Positions 44,859-53,988 are shown, counted from the first letter of the stretch. The stretch is DNA of 64,000 bases from Microbacteriaceae bacterium (GCA_025464995.1 JAODMO010000011.1:97880-161879), one strand, 5' to 3'. Made by a program: numbers and translations. Notes: generated from the sequence alone by a model not told the origin.

Positions 44859-45821
44859 ATGCCCACGCCTGCCCATGCCACGCCGCCGCACGACACCTAC
44901 AGCTACCTCGGCCCGGCAGGCACCTTCACCGAGGCGGCACTCGCGCAGGTCGCAGAGGCGGCGGGCAAGAGCTGGCGCTCCGTCAACAACGTCGGCGAGG
45001 CGCTCGATGATGTTGTCAACGGCCGCAGCATCGCCGCCATGATCGCGATCGAGAACTCCATCGAGGGCGGCGTGAGCGCGACGCAGGACGCGCTCGCGAC
45101 CATCCCCGACCTGCGCATCGTCGGCGAATACCTGGTTCCGGTGAACTTCGTGCTCGTCGCGCGGCCCGGAACGACGCTCGACGAGGTCACCGTCGTCAAC
45201 GCACATCCGGTCGCGTACGGCCAGACGCACCTCTGGCTCGATAAGCACGTGCCCGACCACGGCCACATCCCCGCGAGCTCGAATGTCGCCGCCGCAGCAA
45301 GCCTGCTCGACCTGTCGCGCGCGTCGGGGGCCGGAGTCGCCAACGCGGCGGTCGCACCGCCCGGCATCACGCGCCACTACGACCTCGAGGTGCTCGCGAC
45401 CGGGATCGGCGACAACCCGAACGCGGTGACGCGCTTCGTGCTCGTGAGCCGCACCACGGCACTACCGCCGCGCACCGGGTCGGATAAGACGAGCATCATC
45501 GCCGAGCTGCCCGACGACTCGGCCGGCCGCCTTCTCGAGATGCTCGAGCAGTTCGCGACCCGCGGCGTCAACATGAGCCTGCTCGAGTCACGCCCGATTG
45601 GCGACGCCCTCGGGCGGTATCGCTTCATCATCGACCTCGACGGCCACATCCTCGACGAGCGGGTCGGTGATGCGCTGTTGGGCCTCAAGCGGTTCAGTCC
45701 GAACGTGGTGTTCCTCGGCAGCTACCCGCGTGCCGACAAGCTCGCGATCGAGGTCACCGAGCGGTACGGCGACTCGAGCTTCACGGCCGCCCGCGAGTGG
45801 CTCGACGGGCTACTCGCGTAG
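44859..45821 (+). CDS. pheA: Prephenate dehydratase
   Basis: 320 residues. Catalytic domain [33 protein letters not shown] and the [11 protein letters not shown] region; a C-terminal ACT domain with ESRPIG for phenylalanine feedback. It converts prephenate to phenylpyruvate. ATG 44859 is preferred over GTG 44853 because a -10-like TAAACT (44846-44851) ends exactly 7 bases before it, suggesting a leaderless mRNA. Confidence 0.93.
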   Translation: MPTPAHATPPHDTYSYLGPAGTFTEAALAQVAEAAGKSWRSVNNVGEALDDVVNGRSIAAMIAIENSIEGGVSATQDALATIPDLRIVGEYLVPVNFVLVARPGTTLDEVTVVNAHPVAYGQTHLWLDKHVPDHGHIPASSNVAAAASLLDLSRASGAGVANAAVAPPGITRHYDLEVLATGIGDNPNAVTRFVLVSRTTALPPRTGSDKTSIIAELPDDSAGRLLEMLEQFATRGVNMSLLESRPIGDALGRYRFIIDLDGHILDERVGDALLGLKRFSPNVVFLGSYPRADKLAIEVTERYGDSSFTAAREWLDGLLA

Positions 45822-45870
45822 CGAGCCGGCGAGCCGGCCAGCCGAGCCGCGGAGCCAACCAGCCGGCCAT
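45822..45870. repeat. GAGCCGGC-type simple repeat
   Basis: GCGAGCCGGC, GAGCCGGCCA, GCCGAGCCGC, GGAGCC follow each other between pheA and a small convergent gene. Looks like slippage in GC-rich intergenic DNA. Confidence 0.55.
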
Positions 45871-45889
45871 CCGGAGGGAGTGCGCGTGC

Positions 45890-46006
45890 TTACGGCTGCT
45901 GCTTCGGCCCACGCGCCTTCGAGATGGCCGACTTGACCCGCGGGTCCTTCGCCATCTTGATGATGATGGGGAGCACGACGGGCAGGAACTTCAGGAGACG
46001 GAACAT
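45890..46006 (-). CDS. 38-residue basic small protein
   Basis: A short gene reading MFRLLKFLPVVLPIIIKMA followed by KDPRVKSAISKARGPKQQP. The N-terminal half is a hydrophobic, possibly membrane-inserting helix, and the C-terminal half is strongly basic, with a KDPRVKSAI segment. The organised layout and codon bias make it a likely real gene. The purine-rich AGAAAGC precedes the ATG. I recall similar tiny proteins in Microbacteriaceae but cannot confirm; function unknown. Confidence 0.6.
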   Translation of the reverse strand: MFRLLKFLPVVLPIIIKMAKDPRVKSAISKARGPKQQP

Positions 46007-46134
46007 GGTGTGCTTTCTGTCGGAGCGACCGGTTCTGGGCGAGACCCGGCCGGAGGAAGTGGTCAGACAACGCTAAACACGTCGTCGCCGCGACGCCGAT
46101 TTCGCGCGGGCCATTGACATCCGCGACATCCCGA

Positions 46135-47145
46135 TCAAAGGGTCGAACGCCGTGGGTCAAACGAGCCCTCGGGCACCCGCACCGTCAGCGCTCCCGGGTC
46201 GACCCAGGCGTGCACGGTCTTCGCCTCGCCGAACTCGTCGCCGTCGAGCTGAAACTCCTGCGGCGTCTCCACCACCATCCGGAGGTCGCGCCCGGTGAGG
46301 TAGGTCACGTCCTTTACATCCCGCGACAGGTCGATGATCTTGCGCCCCAGCGCGGTGCGCCGCAGCACGCCGTTCTCCCACGCCACCTTGTTCCACACAT
46401 TGATCCAGCCGAGCGGGCCGCGCGGCCGCAGCGCCACGAAGTCGAGCAGGCCGTCGTCGGGCTTTGCATCCGGGATCAACAGGATGCCGCCGGGGAGCTT
46501 TCCGCAATTGCCGATGATGATCGTGTGCACGTTGACGGCGCGTTCGGCCTCGCCGTCGACGCTCACGCGTAGCAGCACGGGCCGCAGCTCCGGGATGGCG
46601 CGGATGCCGGCATCCACGTAGGCCAGCCAGCCGACGGCCTTCTTGAGCGTGGAATTGGTGTTGGCGATCATCTTCGCGTCGAGGCCGAGCCCGGCCATGA
46701 CGAGGAAGACGTGTTCCTCCTCGTCGCCGTTCTCCCTGATGATCGAGGTCACTCCGAGGTCGATTGTGCGGTCGACGCCGTGGAGGGCGACCCGCACCAT
46801 CTCCTCGAGGTTCGTGATGGCGACATCCAGGTTGCGCGCGAGGAGGTTTCCCGTGCCCGAAGGCAGCAGGGCCATCGTGACGCCCGTGCTGCGGAGTGCC
46901 TCGGCGACGGCCCGCACCGTTCCGTCGCCGCCCGCGGCCATCACCAGGTCGGCACCCGCAGCGACGGCGGCCGCAGTCACGCCTTGGCCGGCGTCGGCGA
47001 GAGTGGTTGCGAACCACAGGGGATGTGCCCAGCCGGCGTCATCCGCGGCCGCCGAGACGACCGTCTTGAGCGCGAGGAGGTCGACCTTGAGCGGGTTGTA
47101 GACGACGGCCGCCTGGAGAGCACGGAGGTTCACGGGTGTCGCCAC
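46135..47145 (-). CDS. Diacylglycerol kinase / sphingosine kinase family protein
   Basis: 336 residues from GTG 47145 (GTG 47133 is a close alternative). DAGK catalytic domain: AAVVYNPLKVDL, VMAAGGDGTVRAVAEAL (nucleotide loop), ALLPSGTGNLLARNL, and the C-terminal beta-sandwich with DDGLLDFVAL. It phosphorylates a lipid such as diacylglycerol, or a YegS-like lipid. Divergent from serS across 67 bases. Confidence 0.88.
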   Translation of the reverse strand: MATPVNLRALQAAVVYNPLKVDLLALKTVVSAAADDAGWAHPLWFATTLADAGQGVTAAAVAAGADLVMAAGGDGTVRAVAEALRSTGVTMALLPSGTGNLLARNLDVAITNLEEMVRVALHGVDRTIDLGVTSIIRENGDEEEHVFLVMAGLGLDAKMIANTNSTLKKAVGWLAYVDAGIRAIPELRPVLLRVSVDGEAERAVNVHTIIIGNCGKLPGGILLIPDAKPDDGLLDFVALRPRGPLGWINVWNKVAWENGVLRRTALGRKIIDLSRDVKDVTYLTGRDLRMVVETPQEFQLDGDEFGEAKTVHAWVDPGALTVRVPEGSFDPRRSTL

Positions 47146-47212
47146 CTCGTCAACCTTACGCACGCGCCGGTTGCGCGGTCGTCGACAATGCGCTCCAAAG
47201 TAGACTGGCGCG

Positions 47213-48478
47213 GTGATTGATCCACAGATTCTGCGCGAGAGCCCCGAGATCCTCCGACGTTCGCAAGAGGCCCGCGGCGCATCCGTCAACCTCGTGGATG
47301 ACGCGGTCGACGCAGACTCGCGCCGCCGAGAGTCGATCGGGGAGTTCGAGAGGCTGCGCGCGGAGCAGAACCTTTTCGGCAAGACGGTCGCGGCCGCGCC
47401 GAAAGACGAGAAGCGCGCGCTCGTCGCCCAGGCGCAGGAGCTGTCGGCTCGCGTGAAGGCAGCCCAGCAGGTGTCGGTCGACGCCGAGACGGAGTTCACC
47501 CGCATCGTCGGCGCCATCGCGAACCCGATCATCGACGGCGTTCCCGCGGGTGGCGAGGAGAACTTCACCACGCTGCGCGAGGTCGGGCAGAAGCCGGTGT
47601 TCGACTTCGAGCCGCGCGACCACCAGGAGATCGGTGAGCTCCTCAAGGCGATCGACATCACCCGGGGAACCAAGGTCAGCGGCAGCCGCTTCTACTTCCT
47701 GCGCGGCGTCGGCGCACGCCTCGAGCTCGCGCTCATGAACATGGCGCTCGACAAGGCGCTCGCCGAAGACTTCGTTCCGCTCATCACGCCCACCCTCGTG
47801 CGTCCCGAGATCATGGCGGGCACGGGCTTCCTCGGCGAGCACGCCGACGAGATCTACTACCTGCCCGCCGACGACCTCTACCTCACCGGCACGAGCGAGG
47901 TCGCGCTCGCCGGGTACCATTCCGACGAGATCCTCGACCTCTCCGACGGCCCGTTGCGATACGCCGGCTGGTCGACCTGTTACCGCCGCGAGGCCGGGTC
48001 GGCGGGCAAGGACAACCGTGGCATCCTGCGCGTGCACCAGTTCAACAAGCTCGAGATGTTCAGCTACGTACACCCCGACCTGGCGGAGGCGGAGCACGAC
48101 AAGCTCGTCGGCTTCCAGGAGGCGATGCTGCAGGCGTGCGGTCTCAGCTACCGCGTCATCGACGTCGCCGCCGGTGACCTTGGCTCGAGCGCCGCGCGAA
48201 AGTTCGACATCGAGGCGTGGGTGCCGACACAGGGCACCTACCGCGAACTCACGTCGACGAGCAACTGCACCACGTACCAGGCGCGTCGACTCGACATCCG
48301 TCACCGCGGCGAGTCGGGCAAGACGAGCCCCGTCGCCACCCTCAACGGAACCCTGGCCACGACGCGCTGGCTCGTCGCCATCCTCGAGACCCACCAGAAG
48401 GCGGATGGCTCGGTGACGGTGCCCGAGTCGTTGCGGCCGTATCTCGGCGGCCTCGAGACCTTCGAGCCGGTGAAGTAG
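47213..48478 (+). CDS. serS: Seryl-tRNA synthetase
   Basis: 421 residues. N-terminal coiled-coil arm (about 1-110), then the class II core: motif 2 [21 protein letters not shown] with the serine/ATP site, [19 protein letters not shown] and motif 3 in [18 protein letters not shown] 47213 follows a -10-like TAGACT by 6 bases, so the mRNA may be leaderless. Two tRNA-Ser genes lie 0.9 and 2.3 kb downstream of its stop. Confidence 0.96.
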   Translation: MIDPQILRESPEILRRSQEARGASVNLVDDAVDADSRRRESIGEFERLRAEQNLFGKTVAAAPKDEKRALVAQAQELSARVKAAQQVSVDAETEFTRIVGAIANPIIDGVPAGGEENFTTLREVGQKPVFDFEPRDHQEIGELLKAIDITRGTKVSGSRFYFLRGVGARLELALMNMALDKALAEDFVPLITPTLVRPEIMAGTGFLGEHADEIYYLPADDLYLTGTSEVALAGYHSDEILDLSDGPLRYAGWSTCYRREAGSAGKDNRGILRVHQFNKLEMFSYVHPDLAEAEHDKLVGFQEAMLQACGLSYRVIDVAAGDLGSSAARKFDIEAWVPTQGTYRELTSTSNCTTYQARRLDIRHRGESGKTSPVATLNGTLATTRWLVAILETHQKADGSVTVPESLRPYLGGLETFEPVK

Positions 48479-49282
48479 GTGTCGGTGGACCGCTGGCTCG
48501 TCGCCCTCGACATCGACGGAACCGTGCTGCACGAAGACGGCACGCTCGGCGACGACGTGGTGACGCAGGTGCAGCGTGTGCGCGACCTCGGGCACGAGGT
48601 CATGCTCGCCACGGGGCGCTCGGTCGCGATGACGCTGCCCGTGCTCGAGCGGCTGGGGATAGCACCCGACTACCTCGTCTGCTCCAACGGCGCGATCACC
48701 CTCGAACGTGAGGCCGGCGCTCCGACAGGGTACGCGCGACGCTTCGTCGAGACCTTCAACCCGGGCGAGGTGCTCACGACGATCAAGGCCAACCTCGCCG
48801 ACGCGCACTATGCGGTGGAGGATGAGACGGGTTTGTACCGCTTCACCGGGTTCTTCCCGGACGGCGCGCTCGGAGCCAACAGCGTCAAGGTCGAATTCGA
48901 CGAGCTGCTGGTGCATGGGGCGACCCGCGTTGTCGTGATCTCGCCGGAACACGACGTCGACGACTTCCTCTCCGTGGTCTCCCGGATGGGGCTCCACAAG
49001 GTGAGCTACAACGTCGGCTGGACGGCGTGGCTCGACATCGCACCCGACGGGGTCAACAAGGCCACCGCGCTCGAGCGTGTGCGTTCCAACCTCGACATTC
49101 CGCGTTCCCGCGTGATGGCCGTCGGTGACGGACGCAACGACGTCGACATGCTCGAATGGGCGTCGGCCGAGGGCCGTGGCGTCGCCATGGGGCAGGCTCC
49201 CGCCGAGGTCGTGGCGGCCGCCAACGAGACGACGGCGACCGATTTGAACGGCGGCGTCGCCCGCATACTCGAGCATTTCTAG
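48479..49282 (+). CDS. HAD-superfamily hydrolase (Cof/YidA type)
   Basis: 267 residues; the GTG directly follows the serS stop with no gap (GTG 48485 is an alternative). Motif I LDIDGTVL carries the nucleophile Asp11 and Asp13; motif II in MLATGRS; motif III NKATALERV; motif IV GDGRNDVDML. A C2 cap domain occupies the middle. Probably a phosphatase of sugar phosphates or flavin-type substrates. Co-transcribed with serS. Confidence 0.9.
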   Translation: MSVDRWLVALDIDGTVLHEDGTLGDDVVTQVQRVRDLGHEVMLATGRSVAMTLPVLERLGIAPDYLVCSNGAITLEREAGAPTGYARRFVETFNPGEVLTTIKANLADAHYAVEDETGLYRFTGFFPDGALGANSVKVEFDELLVHGATRVVVISPEHDVDDFLSVVSRMGLHKVSYNVGWTAWLDIAPDGVNKATALERVRSNLDIPRSRVMAVGDGRNDVDMLEWASAEGRGVAMGQAPAEVVAAANETTATDLNGGVARILEHF

Positions 49283-49357
49283 GGTCGGATGCCGCCGTGC
49301 GGTCCTCTTTCAGGGTGAATCGGCGGGCATCCGTTACACTCGGGACTTGGTTTCCCT

Positions 49358-49442
49358 GGAGGGCTGTCCGAGCGGCCGATGGAGCCAGTCTTGAAAACTG
49401 GTGATGTGAAAGCATTCGTGGGTTCGAATCCCACGCCCTCCG
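49358..49442 (+). tRNA. tRNA-Ser (anticodon TGA)
   Basis: 85 bases with a 7-bp acceptor stem (GGAGGGC/GCCCTCC), a D arm, anticodon stem-loop CCAGT-CTTGAAA-ACTGG with TGA at the anticodon, a long class II variable arm (TGATGTGAAAGCATTCG) and T arm GTGGG-TTCGAATC-CCAC. Discriminator G; CCA is not encoded. Confidence 0.96.
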
Positions 49443-49484
49443 CATTTTCGACTTCACCATTTCCATTACCCGAAGGGATCAGCG

Positions 49485-50729
49485 ATGAGTGAGCTTCGTC
49501 CCCGGTCGAACAGGTCTGCCGCGGTGGGTATCGCGCGCCACGGCCAATTGAAGAAGTCGAGCCCCTGGCCGGCGATCTTCACGTTCATCGGTGCAGCCCT
49601 CGTCGTCGTGCTGGTCAGCGGAGCGTCGCTCGGCGCCATCGTGTTCTCCCAGATCAAAGACCAGATCACCACGGTGACGCTCGTCGGCGAGACCGAGGGG
49701 CCGCCGCCATCCATCGGTGCCTACAGCGGTGGATTCAACATCCTGATCGTCGGCAGCGACCGCTGTGAGAAGGACGGCGGCTGCAAAGACAGGGATGCCG
49801 AACTCAACGACGTCACCATGCTGCTGCACGTGTCGCAAGACCAGACCAACGCCGTCGCGGTGAGCATCCCGCGCGACCTCGTGGTGCCCATTCCCTCCTG
49901 CCCGCAGCCGGACGGCACGGGTTCGACGTCCGCAATGTCGGCACGTCCGATCAACGAGACGCTCTACTACGGCGGCCTGCCGTGCACCGTACTCACCGTC
50001 GAGAAGCTCACCGGTCTCGACATCCAGTTCGCCGGAATGATCACCTTCAACGGCGTCATCGAGATGTCGAACGCCGTCGGCGGCGTGGATGTCTGCGTCG
50101 ACGGGCCCATTAAGGACAAGTACACGGGGCTCGACCTGCCGGCCGCCGGCACATACAACCTGTCGGGCGCGCAGGCCCTCGCCTTCCTCCGCTCGCGGCA
50201 CGGCGTCGGCGACGGCAGCGACCTCACGCGCATCAGTTCGCAGCAGGTCTACCTGTCCAGCCTCGTACGCACCCTCAAGAGCAGCGACACCCTCGGTGAT
50301 CCGATCAAGCTGTACCGCCTGGCGCAGGCCGCGACACAGTCGATGACGCTCTCCGACAACTTCTCGAAGCTCGACACGCTCGTCTCCGTCGCCATGGCGC
50401 TCAAGAACGTGCCGCTCGAGAAGGTGACCTTCGTGCAGTACCCGGGCACGACCGAAGCCGGCGGTGTCTACACCGGCAAGGTGGCGCCCGTGAAGGCCAA
50501 GGCCGACCAGCTGTTCTCACTCATCGAGTCGGACACGCCGTTCGCGCTCGCGGCCGTCGGTGACGACAAGGGATCCACCGTCGACCCGAACGCTCCCGTG
50601 ACCGAGGCACCCGACCCCGCCGCGACCGCGGATCCGGCGGCCCCCGTCGACCCGTCGGCCACCCCCGAACCCGTGCTCGACATCTCTGGGCAGACGGCGG
50701 CCGACTACACCTGCACGATCGCGAATTGA
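49485..50729 (+). CDS. LytR-CpsA-Psr (LCP) family protein
   Basis: 414 residues. Basic N-terminus, one membrane helix (AIFTFIGAALVVVLVSGASLGAIVF), then the extracellular LCP domain: NILIVGSDRC, RDAELNDVTMLLHV, VSIPRDLVVPIPS with the conserved Arg, and ALAFLRSRHGVGDGSDLTRISSQQVYL. LCP enzymes attach polyprenyl-linked glycopolymers to peptidoglycan. Followed by a Pro/Asp/Ala-rich tail. Flanked by two tRNA-Ser genes. Confidence 0.93.
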   Translation: MSELRPRSNRSAAVGIARHGQLKKSSPWPAIFTFIGAALVVVLVSGASLGAIVFSQIKDQITTVTLVGETEGPPPSIGAYSGGFNILIVGSDRCEKDGGCKDRDAELNDVTMLLHVSQDQTNAVAVSIPRDLVVPIPSCPQPDGTGSTSAMSARPINETLYYGGLPCTVLTVEKLTGLDIQFAGMITFNGVIEMSNAVGGVDVCVDGPIKDKYTGLDLPAAGTYNLSGAQALAFLRSRHGVGDGSDLTRISSQQVYLSSLVRTLKSSDTLGDPIKLYRLAQAATQSMTLSDNFSKLDTLVSVAMALKNVPLEKVTFVQYPGTTEAGGVYTGKVAPVKAKADQLFSLIESDTPFALAAVGDDKGSTVDPNAPVTEAPDPAATADPAAPVDPSATPEPVLDISGQTAADYTCTIAN

Positions 50730-50805
50730 CCGACTGCGACATCCGTGATCCGAAGGCGCACAAAGTCGCTCGCGCAATTGGTTATGATTGCTGACGAACA
50801 ACTAG

Positions 50806-50894
50806 GGAGACGTCGCATAGTTCGGCCTAGTGCACCACCCTGCTAAGGTGGAGTACCCTAACGGGTACCGAGGGTTCAAATCCCTCCGTCTCCG
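50806..50894 (+). tRNA. tRNA-Ser (anticodon GCT)
   Basis: 89 bases; acceptor stem GGAGACG/CGTCTCC, anticodon stem CACC-CTGCTAA-GGTG with anticodon GCT, long variable arm (GAGTACCCTAACGGGTACC) and T arm GAGGG-TTCAAAT-CCCTC. Discriminator G, no encoded CCA. Reads AGC/AGU codons. Confidence 0.96.
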
Positions 50895-50903
50895 CACTTC
50901 GAA

Positions 50904-50935
50904 GCCCGCTGGATCACAGAGATCCGGCGGGTTTT
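50904..50935 (+). terminator. Rho-independent terminator after tRNA-Ser(GCT)
   Basis: CCCGCTGGATC (50904-50914), a 5-base loop and GATCCGGCGGG (50920-50930) with one G-U pair, directly followed by TTTTT. A classical intrinsic terminator. Confidence 0.92.
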
Positions 50936-51114
50936 TGCGTGTCGTCGGGACCATCCCCCTTCGCGACGAGAGCCGCGCTCTGGAAGGCCACTTGCCGAAT
51001 CGTGCGTGACGTGCGGCGTTGCGGTGCGTGCGATCTCACGCCTAGTATGGGCGACCATAGGAGCCGGGGGGCCCGATGGGGACCAACTGCCAATAGCCCC
51101 GGACCAGTGAACCC

Positions 51115-51819
51115 ATGTCGGATGTTCGCGAACGAATCATCGCCACCGCCTATCCGCTGTTCGTCGATCGGAGCGTTCGGCACGTCACCGTCACGGAGAT
51201 CCTGATCGGATCCGGTGCTACGCGCATAGAGTTCGACCGCCAGTTCGACTCCAGAGACGAGCTCGCCGAGGAATGCCTGGGTCGCAGGGAACGGGAGTGG
51301 ACGCGGGGGTTGGTCGAGGCGGGTGCCCGTGCGCGCGAGGGCGGCGCCACCGCCGAACTCCAGCTCCTCGTGATCTTCGATTTCTTCGACGACTGGTTCA
51401 ACCGAGACGACCACGCGTGCCACTTGGTCAATGTGCTGCTCGAAACGGGACGCGAACACCCGCTGGGCAAGGAGAGCATCTTGCACCTCCTCTCCCTTCG
51501 CAACCGGGTGACCACCCTCGCGGCCGAGGCGGAGCTGGTCGATCTCGACGCATTCGCGATGTCGTGGGACGTCTTGATGAAGGGTGCCATCATCGGCGCT
51601 GCGGACGGCGACCAGGATGCGGCCATTCGGGCCCGTGCGATGGCGGAGGACCTGATCCATCGGCATCGCCCTCCGTCTGCGGATGCCGAATTGGACTGGT
51701 GGATGGACCATGGATCCGGCTCCGTCCACCATGTGGACGACAGCTCGAGACAGGCAGACGCCTCGCTTTTCGACTTCGGGTACCTCCAGTACCCGCAGTT
51801 CAGTTGGGCAGAGGACTGA
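51115..51819 (+). CDS. TetR-family transcriptional regulator
   Basis: 234 residues. N-terminal helix-turn-helix (VRERIIATAYPLFVDRSVRHVTVTEILIGSGATRIEFDRQFDSRDELAEECL) in TetR form, helical ligand domain following. The last ~45 residues are unusual, acidic and aromatic (ELDWWMDHGSGSVHHVDDSSRQ). It stands alone; no target gene is adjacent. Confidence 0.85.
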   Translation: MSDVRERIIATAYPLFVDRSVRHVTVTEILIGSGATRIEFDRQFDSRDELAEECLGRREREWTRGLVEAGARAREGGATAELQLLVIFDFFDDWFNRDDHACHLVNVLLETGREHPLGKESILHLLSLRNRVTTLAAEAELVDLDAFAMSWDVLMKGAIIGAADGDQDAAIRARAMAEDLIHRHRPPSADAELDWWMDHGSGSVHHVDDSSRQADASLFDFGYLQYPQFSWAED

Positions 51820-52109
51820 TCGCGAATGCCGCTTCGCCCGGCTGGCGGCGAAGCAGCCGATCCGGTGCGACCGTGCGTCGGGTGCTGCGCTTGAGGGGCG
51901 ACCGATGAGCCGATCCGGGAGGATTGACGAGGGTGAACGACTCCTTCTCTCGTTCCGCGCGTCCCTGCGTGAGGTGATCCCGCGTGCGATGGCGCGGGCG
52001 GCGAGTCGACCCTGGCGGGTACGCGCGAGCTGGTCGACCTGGATCTCGCTCCCATCAGGCCGGTCTCCGATCTATAGTCCCAGGCAAGGACCACCCGAAG
52101 GCCGTACTC
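51820..52109. other. Gap with possible gene fragments
   Basis: Protein-like stretches appear in two frames: SGRIDEGERLLLSFRASLREVIPRAMARAA after ATG 51905, and STLAGTRELVDLDLAPIRPVSDL ending in TAG near 52077. Together they could be one small gene broken by a frameshift, but neither part is recognisable. A TATAGT-like sequence lies near 52074. Confidence 0.3.
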
Positions 52110-52382
52110 ATGTCGCGAATCGTCCGCTTCGATCACGTCGGTGTCACCGTGCGAGACCTCGACCGGGCGACGGCGTTCTTCGTCGCACTCGCTCTTGAAC
52201 TCGAGGCCCGCGCCTTCGTCGAGGGCGACTTCATCGACACCGTCACGGCGATACCCGACTCCCGCACGGAGATCGTCGTGCTGAAGGCGCTCGACGGCGG
52301 CACCCCAGTCGAGCTCTCGAGCTTCGTCCGGCCCGACCCGGTGCGGGATCACCCGACGCCGGCGTCCGTCGGCGGCAGGCGC
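52110..52382 (+). pseudogene. Truncated VOC/glyoxalase-family gene
   Basis: From ATG 52110 the frame gives a convincing VOC first half: MSRIVRFDHVGVTVRDLDRA, then a metal-site EIVVLKALDGGTPVELSSFVRPDP. Homology then ceases abruptly near residue 90, where the ArsR promoter begins; the second beta-alpha-beta-beta-beta unit with its metal ligands is missing. The open frame runs on only by chance to 52631. Confidence 0.7.
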
Positions 52383-52403
52383 GGCTCGCCGATCAATGTA
52401 ATA

Positions 52404-52423
52404 ATCTGCGTATGGATGCAGAT
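52404..52423 (+). promoter_or_regulatory. ATCTGC-N8-GCAGAT dyad over the ArsR start
   Basis: ATCTGC (52404-52409) and GCAGAT (52418-52423) are perfect inverted 6-mers separated by 8 bases, spanning the ArsR start codon (52412). With an AT-rich GTAATAAT just upstream as probable -10 region, a repressor bound here would block a leaderless transcript. Confidence 0.55.
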
Positions 52424-52771
52424 ATGCCGATGTGTGGCCGAGAGCCCGACAGCCAGTACGTGGAGCTCGCGGTGGAGGTGTTCGCGATGCTTGCCGACGC
52501 GACGCGCATCCGCATCATCCTCGCCCTGCGGGGCGGCGAACTGTCGGTCAACAGCCTTGCCGAACTCGTGGCGAAGTCGCCTCCCGCCGTGTCGCAGCAC
52601 CTCGCAAAGCTGCGGCTCGCCCGGTTCGTGACGAGCCGCCAGGAAGGCACCAAGGTCTTCTACAGCCTCGCCAACGAGCACGCGCGCCAGCTCGTGTCCG
52701 ATGCGATCTTCCAGGCCGAACACTCGCTCAGTTCGAGCCCGCGCCACCACCACGTCGAGGCCGGAGCATGA
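52412..52771 (+). CDS. ArsR/SmtB-family metal-responsive regulator
   Basis: 119 residues. Winged helix ArsR fold: VEVFAMLADATRIRIILALRGGELSVNSLAELVAKSPPAVSQHLAKLRLARFV and TKVFYSLANEHARQLV. Candidate metal ligands are a near-N-terminal Cys (MDADMPMC) and the C-terminal HHH. It overlaps the CDF exporter gene by 4 bases, so it probably derepresses efflux on Zn, Ni or Co excess. Confidence 0.9.
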   Translation: MDADMPMCGREPDSQYVELAVEVFAMLADATRIRIILALRGGELSVNSLAELVAKSPPAVSQHLAKLRLARFVTSRQEGTKVFYSLANEHARQLVSDAIFQAEHSLSSSPRHHHVEAGA

Positions 52772-53766
52772 GCGGAGCACGCGAGCGACACGAGCACGAC
52801 CACGAGCACCCGCACGACCGCGAGCATTCTCGCGAGCATCCGACCGGTCTCAAGGGATTCCTCTACGGCCTGTTCGTGCCGCACACTCACGACGCTGCAG
52901 GCTCGATCGACGACACCCTGGAGGCGAGCGCAGAGGGCGTGCGCGCGGTCAAGATCAGCCTCTTCGTGCTTCTCGGCACGAGCGTGCTGCAGCTGCTCGT
53001 CGTTCTCATCAGCGGCTCGGTCGCCCTGCTGGCAGACACGATCCACAACTTCTCCGACGCGCTCACCGCCATCCCACTGTGGATCGCGTTCGTCCTCGGT
53101 CGGCGCGGGGCGTCGCGCCGCTACACGTTCGGTCTCGGGCGGGCCGAGGATCTCGCCGGCCTCTTCATCGTGGCCGTCGTGGCCCTCTCGGCTGTGGTCG
53201 CTGCGTGGCAGTCGGTCGACCGTCTCATCGACCCGCAGCCTCTCCACAACGTGTGGTGGGTGGCCGCCGCTGGGGTCATCGGATTCGCGGGCAATGAGGC
53301 CGTCGCCGTCTATCGCATCCGTGTGGGACAGCGCATCGGCTCCGCCGCTCTCGTGGCCGACGGCGTACACGCTCGCACCGACGGCTTCACGTCCCTCGCC
53401 GTGCTCGCGGGGGCGCTGGGGGCGATGCTCGGATTTCCCATGGCCGACCCCATCGTCGGCATCCTGATCTCGGTGGCCATCATCGTGCTGCTGTGGGGCA
53501 CGGTGCGGAGCATCGGAGGCCGCCTGATGGATGCCATCGAACCCGAGCTGCTCGACCGGGTGACTGGCGTCCTGGTCGCCGTGCCGGGCATCGCGCGCGT
53601 CGACCGGCTCCAGGTGCGATGGGTGGGACACCGCCTGCAGGGCGCCGCGATCGTCTCCGTCGACGCCACGACGACGGCCGCAGCATCCACCATCGTGCGC
53701 GACGCGCACCGGGCGTTGGCTGACGAGCTGCCCAATCTCGACGACTTCGTCATCGCGCAGACCTAG
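52768..53766 (+). CDS. Cation diffusion facilitator (CDF) metal exporter
   Basis: 332 residues. His-rich N-terminus (HEHDHEHPHDREHSREH), six membrane helices with the transport-site motifs LLADTIHNFSDAL (helix 2) and LVADGVHARTDGF (helix 5), and a C-terminal cytosolic CDF dimer domain. Exports Zn or similar divalent cations in exchange for protons. Coupled to the ArsR regulator. Confidence 0.92.
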   Translation: MSGARERHEHDHEHPHDREHSREHPTGLKGFLYGLFVPHTHDAAGSIDDTLEASAEGVRAVKISLFVLLGTSVLQLLVVLISGSVALLADTIHNFSDALTAIPLWIAFVLGRRGASRRYTFGLGRAEDLAGLFIVAVVALSAVVAAWQSVDRLIDPQPLHNVWWVAAAGVIGFAGNEAVAVYRIRVGQRIGSAALVADGVHARTDGFTSLAVLAGALGAMLGFPMADPIVGILISVAIIVLLWGTVRSIGGRLMDAIEPELLDRVTGVLVAVPGIARVDRLQVRWVGHRLQGAAIVSVDATTTAAASTIVRDAHRALADELPNLDDFVIAQT

Positions 53767-53988
53767 CCGGGGGCGACCGCGTGCGGTTCCACCATGAGCG
53801 GAGCGGTCATCTCGGTATTGTCGGCCCGTGGGGCCTGACCCGCTACGAGAAGGGGCGGGCGCAGCATCCCGGCCTCACCGTTCACTGCAGCGTGCTCAGG
53901 CCCGATCGCAACGTCGTCCTCGCCCGGGCACGGGTCGCTTCGTGCGGTGACGAGGGCCGTCGCGATTCGCGACTTCGTGATCTGATCC

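Noticed and set aside
44760..45377. N-terminal extension of phosphoglucomutase by about 200 residues
   Set aside because: The extra region is antisense to pheA and lacks similarity to the mutase fold; ATG 44759 gives the normal 552 residues.
53767..53988. Possible small gene between CDF and APC genes
   Set aside because: Open frames exist on both strands but have no ribosome site, no domain and poor coding composition.
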